The notes beneath the pieces were generated by a model. The model had not been told where the DNA came from, ran no database searches, and saw only the letters and a list, made by a program, of their open reading frames with translations. A program made the translations under genes and the position numbers. Below, in pieces: positions 23,544 to 32,043 of a DNA stretch of 64,000 nt (positions are counted from its first letter, which is position 1; each line of letters begins with the position of its first letter). The stretch comes from Acanthosepion esculentum (Eukaryota; Mollusca; Cephalopoda; Sepiida; Sepiidae): NCBI GenBank assembly GCA_964036315.1, contig OZ038485.1, positions 77,844,460 to 77,908,459 on the forward strand, written 5' to 3'.

Positions 23544-23882
23544 TTGGAATGTCGAACTGAACCCTTTATTTCGCTCACTGGGGTAGACTGTTCTAGTTCC
23601 ACATGCCATGTTTTTTAATTGATGTCAGTTATCAGTTATCTCCTGTTAATTCCCCTCTCCAAATTCTCCACTGTCTTAACCGGGTATTGAACTCCTGTTA
23701 CTGGATCTAACAAACGCCTTTATCCACTGTGCCATGTGTCCTTGAGGACATGTGTATGAATTTCTGGGTATTATAAACCTAATGTCATCACCATCATTTT
23801 TTACCAGTGCTCATAATGCAATTTGTTGCTGTCATTATTGCATGTTTTTAACAGAGCGCATATTGCAATTTTATTGTTATTA

Positions 23883-24344
23883 TTACTTTTCTCTGGCACT
23901 CCTTATTACTGGTTCCCATATTATATTCATTTCTATGCTTGGTCGGCTCAGGAGATTTTTGTGGCCTAGCATATGTGCTGATTCCTTAAGTTTATGAATT
24001 TTCCAATGGTGTTCTTTGTCTATGATCTCAACCTGATCCCACAGAGGATGGTGATCTCCCTTTTCTCTCCATATGTGGTCAGCCACGCTTGATTTTTTTA
24101 CTTCCCCTCGTGTTACAGCTTTCTGGTGTTCTTGAAGCCTTACCTTAAGGGGGCAGCCTGTCTCCCCATTATATTTCTTTCTGCAGCTGCACGGGATGAT
24201 GTAAACACAGTCTTTAGTCATGTTCTCCTTTATGGGGGGTTTTACTTGGGAGAGATATCTGTGAAGTGTCGTCCAGCTTTTGAAGGTTGTCCTGATGTTG
24301 TACGGACCACAGTTCCTTTGTATGTTCTCTGATAACCCCTCCAC
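23883..24344 (-). pseudogene. PLE GIY-YIG endonuclease (left arm)
   Basis: The frame encodes the C-terminal endonuclease of a Penelope-like element, which nicks target DNA during insertion. It shows CVYIIPCSCRKKYNGETGCP (the GIY...YIG region, with YNG in place of YIG), followed by LKVRLQEHQKAVTRGE, VADHIWREKGDHHPLWDQV and an IIDKEHHWKIHKLKESAHM tail. It is out of frame with the reverse transcriptase upstream (24488-25000), so at least one frameshift separates them. An inverted copy lies at 25386-25775. It is inactive as part of this copy. Confidence 0.85.
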
Positions 24345-24487
24345 ATAAGACAGGCAGACTGTCTTCTGAGTGTTGTTGTCCTCCTCTTGTACCTGCCTAT
24401 CCCAGTTTTTTGGGGCTGCTGCCAGGGTAGTTGTTACGTTGTAGGGTACTACTTATACTGACCAATTCTTTATCTAATGTCGCTGGG

Positions 24488-25368
24488 TCACCACTTATGA
24501 CTTTTGCTTGGTGTTGTAAGCAATGGACGATCCCTTTGGTGGGAGTTGAAATTGAGGTACTGTCCGGTGAATGTTGGTTTATGGTATACAGATGTTTTGA
24601 ACCAATGCTCTGTTTGAGATATTAGAACATCCAGGAATGGGAGTGTGCTGTTACTCTCTTTCTCCATCATGAACTGTATCAAAGGTCTTACTGAGTTCAC
24701 ATGGTCCAGTAGAACCTGAACATCTTCCTGGTGTGGCCAGAGTATGAAGGTGTCATCTACGTACCTTAACCATAGAGTTGGCTTTAGCGATATAGATGCT
24801 AATGCCATTTCCTCAAAGTATTCCATGTATATATTCGCCATTGCTGGTAATAATGGCGAGCCCATTGATAAGCCCTCATCCTGTCGATATATGTGTGATC
24901 TCATTCCGAAGTGTGTTGTTTGTGTGAAGAAAGTTAACATCTCTATCGTATTATCTATTGGAATACTGGGCCGTTCTTCTAGGGATGAGTCAGAGGCCAA
25001 TCTGTCTAGAGTGTCTCCTCCATAGGTATCTTGGTGAACAAACTCACCATGTCCAAGCTCACCATCTGGTTGGATAGGATGGGAGCATGTTTGATTATTT
25101 CCACAAAGTGGGTGGAGTTTCGGATATACGAAGGAGACTTCCCGATCAATGGGTCAATTATATCTACAAGGAAGTGACTCAGAAGGTGGCACACAGAGCC
25201 TTGGTAACTAACAATCGGCCTGAGCAGAATACCATCTTTGTGAATCTTAGGGAGACCGTATATATGAGGTAGCTTGGTGTAATGCTGCGATAACTGCCTA
25301 TACTTCTTAGATGTGAAGTGATCCTTGTTCTTGATTAGTATCTGTGACAGTTTGCATTTCATTTTCAT
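24488..25368 (-). pseudogene. PLE reverse transcriptase
   Basis: Two minus-strand frames in different phases (25368-25006 and 25000-24488) together encode a Penelope-type reverse transcriptase. They show KLPHIYGLPKIHKDGI, LRPIVSYQGS, VSLDMVSLFTKIP, then after the shift MGSPLLPAMANIYMEYFEE, the catalytic YVDDTFILWPH (YVDD at 24763-24752), STLPFLDVLI and VYHKPTFTGQYLNFNSHQ. The FLDV plus YHKPTFT signature is PLE-specific. The YVDD box is intact, but the frameshift near 25003 and the missing N-terminal part make this a 5'-truncated dead copy. Confidence 0.88.
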
Positions 25369-25385
25369 TGTAGGATCCTTTTTTT

Positions 25386-25790
25386 TTTATAACATCAGGG
25401 CAACCTTCAAAATCTGGATGACACTTCGCAGATATCTCTCCTATAGAGGAGAGCATGACTAAAGACTGTGCGTACACTATCTCATGCAGCTGCTGAAAGA
25501 AATATAAAGGGGAGACAGGCTGCCCCCATAAGGTAAGCTGTAACATGAGGGGAAGTGGAAAAATCAGGTGTGGCTGACCACATATGGAGAGAAAAGGGAG
25601 ATCACTGTCCTTTGTGGGATTAGGTTGAGATCATAGACAAAGAATACCATTGGAAAATTTGTAAACTTAAGGAATAAGCACATATGCTAGAGCACAAAAA
25701 TCTCCTGAGCTGACCAAGCATAGAAATGAATACAATATGGGAACCAGTAATAAGGAGTGCCAGAGAAAAGTGATAATAACAATAAAATTG
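25386..25790 (+). pseudogene. PLE GIY-YIG endonuclease, inverted copy
   Basis: Plus-strand remnants match the left-arm endonuclease: GETGCP-like text near 25515, VADHIWREKGDHCPLWD near 25573-25620, VEIIDKEYHWKI, then PSIEMNTIWEPVIRSARE ending near 25770. Multiple stops interrupt it. It is the inverted partner of 23883-24344. Confidence 0.8.
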
Positions 25791-26108
25791 CAATATGAGC
25801 TCTGATAAAAACATGCAATAATGACAGCAACAAATTGCATTATGAGCACTGGTAAAAAATGATGGTGATGACATTAGGTTTATAATACCCAGAAATTCAT
25901 ACACATGTCCTCAAGGACACATGGTACAGTTAGTTAGATCCAGTGACAGGATGCAAAGAGTGTGAGTTCAATACCCGGTTAAGGTAGTGGAGAACTTGGT
26001 AAGGGGAATTAACAGGAGATAACTGACATTCATTAAAAAACATGACATGTGGAACTAGAACAGTCTACCACAGTGAGCGAAATAAAGGGTTCAGTTCGAC
26101 ATTCCAAC

Positions 26109-26165
26109 CACCTGAAGAAGGCTGGAGCATACAACGGCCGAAACGTTGTAATAAATATGGCGACA
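26109..26165 (+). ncRNA. Hammerhead-ribozyme-like motif, PLE right arm
   Basis: CTGAAGA (26112-26118), one A, GGCT paired with GGCC (26120-26123 with 26136-26139, one G-U), then GAAAC (26140-26144). The 3' side reads AATATGGCG where the left-arm copy has ATATAGTG, so helix I with the upstream CCAC is weakened. It is probably a decayed relative of the motif at 23489-23543. Confidence 0.4.
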
Positions 26166-26245
26166 AAGATGAGGACAATAGTCCGAATAATGTAAATAGT
26201 GTACATAATTTCTCATCTCAGAAATATAGACAGATACTTCAGAAT

Positions 26246-26578
26246 TATAACTTAAAAACAAAAAAGACTTAAAAAAAAACTTAAAAGCAAAAATTGGTCA
26301 CAATGCAATATAAATATACATTAGTTTGGGACTTGAGTTGGATGATATTAAAAATCTTTATATTAATTTCTGAATGAAAACATAAGATTGCTTCAGTTCA
26401 TCTGAAATATTGCATAATAGAGAAGAGTAGTAATTAACAACATGTGCATATTAAAGTCTTTTACAATTGAAGGCACTTATTAAATATAAATACAGAAAAT
26501 GATAACTAAAGTAATATATACAGTAATAGTATATATATATCTGTTGAGGATAACAATATATATTTTTATATATCAAGA
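26246..26578. other. AT-rich intergenic DNA
   Basis: Short AT-rich spacer between two PLE remnants; nothing recognised. Confidence 0.5.
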
Positions 26579-27087
26579 ACAATGTTGGGGAAATTATATG
26601 ACAAAGTGGAAAAGTTTACTAGTGATGCATTACGTCCTTCAGGACCTTGTCATCCTAAATTTGTTATGTTGGTATGACCACATTTGTGCACAAATGAGGG
26701 GTGCTAGGAATTTTAGTTTTTTTGTTTTTTTTTAGATTTAGCTGAATTCAGTTAATCTTTTTCTTTCCATCATTCTTGTTAGTAGGTATCCTACTGTGAT
26801 ATTAGAAGATCTACCAGGAATGGTGAAATGTTGTAAGAGCCAGGGCACAAATTTACTTAAAAATTTAGTGATCAAGGCACTCTCTAGACATTTACGTCAT
26901 AGTGAATTGTTTTCTCCTTTGATCAGAGTAGCATTTTTTATGCCAAAATTGTGATCAGTCTCGTAAAAGTGGGCAACCAACGCATTTGACATATTGTTTT
27001 GTAAAATCTCCCTTTTGTGTTACTATCTTTTATTTAGATTCCTAGCAAGCTTTTCCCACTTTGTCATAAAATTTCCTTAATACATCT
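26579..27087 (-). pseudogene. GIY-YIG remnant of a second PLE type with an inverted end
   Basis: On the minus strand 27080-26800 encodes KSLARNLNKR, then HKREILQNNMSNALVAHFYE, TDHNFGIKNATLI and LESALITKFLSKF, the core and C-terminal part of a PLE-like GIY-YIG endonuclease, with stops. The segment 27040-27085 reappears inverted at 26580-26622 (shared ATGACAAAGTGG). The fragment is therefore flanked by a roughly 45-bp inverted repeat. Confidence 0.65.
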
Positions 27088-28318
27088 GTTTATATGTATA
27101 AATATTTAAAAGTTATTGTGGATACAAAGGCTGTATATAAAATGACCATACTTTTTATATAAACAAAAAAAATCTTAAAAGCTGCACTGGAAAGTTAGTG
27201 TTAGAATTGAAAAAGGCACATTCTCTTCTACTCTATGTCACTTCTTCCATAGTTGGTGGATGTATAAAGAACTCCCTTTTTAACAAAACAAAAAATGGCC
27301 AAAAATTGAGTCAAAGTTAGCTTTTGATTGACTATAGAATCACTGGTTTTCTGATCCTTTGAGATGTCACATAATAATAAAGTAAATTAATCTGTTGAAA
27401 CCGAAAGTAAAACCATACATCAGATATGTCAAAAACAAAAAGACTAAGAAAAATGTAGTGATTGCAAAATTATAGAATTAATATATTTAATTCAATGCTA
27501 AAAGAAAGAAAGAAAGAAAGCCTTCTTAATAAGATTTAAGAACATTTTAATCCATATATTTTAAGTTTTGCCCTTCAATACATTTGATCCAGTGTTTTTA
27601 AGATTTGTCTATTGACAAATACTGTTACTTTACAGTATACTGATTATGCTACCTGTGATTAAAAAAAATTCTGCTATTCTGTTATGAATAGACAGTTGAT
27701 TTCCTTACTGAAGTACTATGATATTCTTGTAATTTACAGTACTCTATACTTCCATTTTTATATATGTTTTTATAATTTATGGAAGTCAAATCAAAATTAT
27801 CCTGCTGCCAATGAGCACTGAGAAAGTGAGTTAGAGAATATTCTCAAATTGAATCATTTTCTGTAATCAATCAAGGATAAAAATGTTTATTTCTTGAGAA
27901 ATAACATGATTTTTTGTAAAATTGATATTGCCAAGACACAAGTAAAAGGCTAAAAATTTTAATCTAATAATAGAATCAATACTCTTGACAGAACGTATAA
28001 ATACAGACATTTTAACTGTGAGATAACACATACATTCAATTTACTTAATGGTAAAACAAAGGAATAAGATCTATGATCTTTCACTGTGACAAAAATGAAA
28101 TTCAAGACAAACTAATGACAGTATTGTGTTTGTAAAATCCCTGATACTGATTTGATGCCAATTATTGATTGAATAGTAAAAGAAAAAAATAGTATATTTG
28201 TTTCCATTGATAAATAAAATGAAAAATACATATAAGTGCTGAGAAGTCCCAATGTCTATCCAAATGACCAAACAACCAAATTGGTCAGGCTGAAGTGAAG
28301 ACTTTTTAGTGCCCTGTG
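27088..28318. other. AT-rich intergenic DNA
   Basis: No supported gene. A short (AAAG)n run lies near 27501-27521. Nothing else was recognised. Confidence 0.5.

Positions 28319-28401
<83 letters not shown>
28319..28401. repeat. Compound (AT)n(AG)n microsatellite
   Basis: About 26 AT units run directly into about 15 AG units at 28371. An apparent 115-codon frame that runs through it on the minus strand is an artefact of the repeat. Confidence 0.97.
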
Positions 28402-28405
<4 letters not shown>

Positions 28406-30235
28406 ATCGACAAAGCATAATTTAGAAATTAATTATGGTCTTCTTCATTTATTTCACTTAAAAAACAAATACACAAGACTTGAATGTTTATTTATAATTA
28501 ATCAAACATGGAAAATAAAGCAAACTGATGTTATTTTTAATTCAAGCTTTCTAAAGTCTGCAATTTTAAATAAAACAATACTTTTGTCAATAGTTGTTAA
28601 GGTGGAAAAGAATATTTTTACCCCGAGGTCGTTATGGAAGACAGGTCATATGACCCTACTGTCAAAGACCTTCATGTGAAACAATATTTTGGTTAGGTAT
28701 TTTTTTTAGTTATTTCCTGATCTTAAAAAATTATCAGTATTTAATTTATACTTGATTATTTATTAAGAAAATATTTTCAACGCTCTTGAAAAAATAAAAT
28801 AACGCTGTGTAATTTTATTTTTTGCACTATAGCATTTTAAAATTTTTGATATTTTTAAGTAAAAAAGTGAATTGTTTTATTGGCCTTCAAGTCTTAAGAC
28901 GGAAAAAAAAAAAAAAAAAAAAAATTTCTTTTAAATAATTAATTTTAGTTCTCTGTCCGACCCACTTCCCAAAAAAATCTGACCAAACATCAGAATTTCT
29001 TTTTTTTTTTCAAGAACTTTTTTCAGATTTCTCTAAAAATAAAGTCTAAGAGCAAGCATCATATCCAAAGTGTGTAGCTGTGTAGTGTCACTGTTGTAGT
29101 CAGTCAGTCTCTAAAAAAATGTAATATTCTGCGATGTGAATTAAATTTAAAATACTCGTTAACATTTTTATTTTTTTATATCTCCAAAATCGATTGAAAA
29201 GCTAACAACGATTTCTTTTAAGAAAAAAAGTGGTTTTCAAACGATTCGTTGATACGCTCGAATTGTTTCTTAAAAAAAAACAAACAAAACAAATTCTCCT
29301 GCTAGCAATTTAAAATTTTATTTTTTATAAAATCAGTTTTCATTCTCTTTGTGAGTCGAAATACCATCATCAATAAAACTTCAAAACAAAACTAAACCTC
29401 ACCACGGAGTTGCTGCTGCTGCTGCTTATTATCATTATTTATTAAAGAAAAACTAATAAATAAAAAGACAACGACGATGTGGTGTAAAAAAAATGATCAC
29501 TTTCCTTTGTGTTACGGAGAGATTGGTGGACAAAAGAGCTTTGATTGCTACAATTTAAAAATCAAAATCTATAGATTGCTAATCTCGCGTGTGAAGAGGG
29601 AATTGGAATTTGATGTGGGTGAGACCTTTAAAAATAAAATCTTCGGGTGTTTGTGTGTCAGTTTGTTACGCCCCTTCCCACTACATAAATAACACTATAC
29701 TACAGCAACGAGCTTAAATTTTGAGCGTGGTTAAAAACTTAAAAGAGCTAAAAAAGTAATGAAGAGTTTTGCAATTAGGAGTTCAATTTCAAAAGTTCAA
29801 AAACAAACACATATCACTGCAGGCGTGTGTAACTGGTATTAATTGCTAGAGAGAGTTCATAAAAAATAAAATAAAAACGATGGAATATGAAGCGAAAAAT
29901 AATTTTCCTATTCTTTTTTGTACAATATTTTTACTAAAAATATATAAAAATAAAATAAAAAGATACGTAAGATGATTTTTTTTTAGTCTTTGCATGCATT
30001 TTAGAAACTAAGCCTACCAAATTTTTGTACCAACGATTGTTTTTTGTCGGTACAAAAAATGAATTTATCATTTATGCACTTAAAATATTCATTAATGTTT
30101 TTGTTTTTTGTTTTGTTTTGTTTTTTTACTTACAGACATGTATTTTTAATTTGAGCTGTTATTTCCCACATAGAACGATATGCTATTTTTTAGTTTATGT
30201 TCAATAAAAAACCTAATGATTAATAAATTATTTAC
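28402..30235. other. Non-coding DNA, CpG-bearing toward the right
   Basis: No domain-bearing frame is seen. From about 28620 and especially 29200-29700, CpGs and stretches such as GACAACGACGATG appear, resembling a promoter-proximal 5' region. Poly-A/T runs are frequent (for example 28902-28923). No splice signals could be paired confidently. Confidence 0.4.
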
Positions 30236-30655
30236 ATTATTATTCGGACTATTGTCCTCATCTTTGTCGCCATGTTTAACTTAACTGTAACACAACTATT
30301 CGGCCGTTGTACGCTCCGGCCTTCTTCAGGTCCTCAAGTACACATGGCACAGTGGATAAAAGTGTTAGTTAGATCCAGTGACAGGGCCCCAAAGAGTGTG
30401 AGTTCAATACCTGGTTAAGGCGGTGGAGAACTTGGAGAGGGGAATTAACAGAAGATAACTGACATCCATTAGACATGGCACATGGAACTAGAGAACAGTC
30501 TACTACCCCAGTGTGCGAAATAAAGGGTTCAGTTCGACATTCCAACCACCTGAAGAAGGCCGGAGCGTACAACGGCCGAAACGTTGTGATACACATGGCG
30601 ACAAAACTGAGCACAATAGTCCGACCTCATCTCAGAAATATAGATAGACAGATTG
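30236..30655. mobile_element. Non-autonomous PLE-derived foldback element
   Basis: Two PLE termini face each other without any coding sequence between them. The left end (30238-30345, minus orientation) carries GGCCGTTGT and CCGGCCTTCTTCAGG. The right end (30340-30655, plus orientation) carries CCTGAAGAAGGCCGG and ACAACGGCCGAAACG. Between them lies the tRNA-like segment (ATGGCACAGTGGATAA at 30344-30359, and GAGTTCAATACCTGG near 30402). It is the deletion derivative expected from the inverted composite at 23455-26245. Confidence 0.8.
30547..30600 (+). ncRNA. Hammerhead-ribozyme-like motif, foldback element
   Basis: CTGAAGA (30550-30556), one A, GGCC/GGCC helix II (30558-30561 with 30574-30577), GAAAC (30578-30582). 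The core and helix II are perfect apart from the extra A. The cleavage-site side reads GATACACATGG, so helix I is again imperfect. Confidence 0.45.
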
Positions 30656-31081
30656 AGATACTAATAAATTATTGTTTTTGAGTGCAATTTAAGTTTTGAA
30701 TTGCAACTTGTATGGAAGAATAAATTACTAGGACTATTGAAAATAAAATAAATTTTAATTGTACTAATTCCTTAATAAAAAAAAAATCTCTTTTTGATGA
30801 AAAATGCTTAAATAAAAAAAATATGATGCTAGCTAGGGACATTTAAATTAATTAATAATTGAATTATTGTTTAATTGACAAACTGAACAATCTTTTATTG
30901 GAATGAGTAAACTACTAAACAGTAAACTCTAGTAGCAGCAGATTACAAATATTACTAAATTTAGAAAATAGAGCTTTAATCTATTTTTAAATTTCATAAA
31001 GAAAGAGACAAAAAAAAACATGATTCGATGAAATGAAAATGTTTACTTTTTTAAAACGAAAGTAATATTTATTTTACTTAC
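30656..31081 (-). other. AT-rich DNA, presumed intron following the exon at 31082-31169
   Basis: This begins (on the minus strand) with GTAAGTAAAA and contains no coding frame. Nothing else was recognised. Confidence 0.5.
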
Positions 31082-31169
31082 CTAATAAAAATATCATATC
31101 CAGTGGTAGTCGCAAACTTAATGCTATCTGACGTAGTTGTGCGACCATTTGAGATGAAGAAAAATCCAT
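31082..31169 (-). CDS. First coding exon of an unrecognised minus-strand gene
   Basis: Read on the minus strand, an ATG at 31169 opens 29 codons plus one base, including MVAQLRQIALSLRLPLDMI. It ends in a near-consensus splice donor, ATTAG|GTAAGTAAA (exon end 31082, phase 1). An in-frame TAA lies five to six codons upstream, so this Met is the first possible start; a second Met is at codon 8. The composition (Leu, Arg, Gln, Ala, amphipathic) differs from the Lys/Asn/Phe/Ile-rich chance frames nearby. The exon abuts a CpG- and NRF1-bearing region on its 5' side. I do not recognise the protein, and downstream exons must lie at lower coordinates, possibly far away or outside the window. Confidence 0.55.
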
Positions 31170-31560
31170 TAAATTAATTATTGATTAATAAATTCAAGCG
31201 AAATCGATTTGGGCGGTTAGCGATCGTCGATAATGAAAACATTGACAATGAAATTGAAATTGATATCGTTTGAGATCTAAAGCTTTTGTGCAGTCCTCGA
31301 TAAACGGCAATATTGAGAAAACGTAACTGGTTTATGCGATAAGCTTTTTAAAAACCAAGATTCAATTTTGGGAAACAATAAATTATGTAGATATTTACTT
31401 TAAGTAATGAAAAAGTTTTCGGCTCTAAAATCGCAGAAGAAGGAATAAGACGTCTGCAATGACAGGATTGTTAAAATACGCATGCGCAATAATAGCGGAA
31501 AACATCACTTTAAATCAAAATGCCAAACAATAACATAGACACGTGGTTATCTACTGTATT
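31170..31560. promoter_or_regulatory. NRF1-like, CpG-bearing promoter region
   Basis: An NRF1-type palindrome, CGCATGCGCA, lies at 31479-31488. Around it are clustered CpGs (GGGCGGTTAGCGATCGTCG near 31212, AAGACGTC near 31448) in otherwise CpG-poor DNA. It sits 5' of the exon at 31082-31169 on the minus strand and could also fire to the right, toward the pogo-family gene. The start sites are inferred only from composition. Confidence 0.5.
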
Positions 31561-31992
31561 TATCAATCATGGCTCATTGGATAAAGACGTTGATTCGTAA
31601 CCAATTGACTCAATTGATATAACGAATATCAAGACATTTTACTTTCAAGATTTTTTTTTAAGTCTAGAATTAAAGATATGTGTTCTTTCTTTTAACAAGC
31701 ACCGTTTCAAGCCAAAAAGAAGCAAATAAAGACAAAAACGAAATGTTGAATTCAATTCTTTGTTGCGGAATTGTAAATAAAAAAATGAATAAAAAGTTAT
31801 ACTCAAACTCATATATCGTAATGACACTGGTCCATTTTTGTCACAATGTCGTTCAGTTTGATTGAAGTTGAATACTTTAAATTAAGATTGATGAAATTGA
31901 CTTCTTTTTTCCAAAGATTGTTTGATCTAAGATGAAATCAATTGTAACTTTTAGTGTTCATTATTTTAAAATCTAAAAGTAAAACATGCATC

Positions 31993-32043
31993 AAAACATT
32001 ATTGATAAAAGTTTTATCATAAAACTTTTATCAATGATGTTTT
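31993..32043. repeat. Near-perfect 51-bp palindrome
   Basis: Arms of about 25 bases centred near 32018 are reverse complements with one mismatch (ACATTATTGAT against ACATCATTGAT), with almost no loop. It is AT-rich and could extrude as a cruciform. Confidence 0.85.

Larger units (their letters stand above)
23455..26245. mobile_element. Penelope-like element with inverted 3' halves
   Basis: A minus-strand PLE runs from about 25375 to 23455 with reverse transcriptase, then GIY-YIG endonuclease, then terminus. Joined head to head at about 25376-25395 (a poly-T junction) is a second copy of the endonuclease-plus-terminus part on the plus strand, ending near 26245. The two arms, about 23455-24305 and 25386-26210, are inverted copies of roughly 830-850 bp. 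Partial and inverted copies of this kind are characteristic of Penelope-like elements. Both arms end in GGACTATTGTC-type sequence and carry hammerhead-like motifs plus a tRNA-like segment (ATGGCACAGTGGATAA or its decayed form, and GAGTTCAATACCCGG). All coding parts are broken. Confidence 0.85.

Noticed and set aside
28071..28418. 115-codon minus-strand frame
   Set aside because: It is largely translation of the (AT)n(AG)n microsatellite (Ile-Tyr and Leu-Ser repeats).
31560..31625. tRNA-like text GGCTCATTGGATAAAGACG followed by a TTCG
   Set aside because: The A-box-like part is fair, but no B box at the right distance and no cloverleaf can be drawn. Not called as tRNA or SINE.
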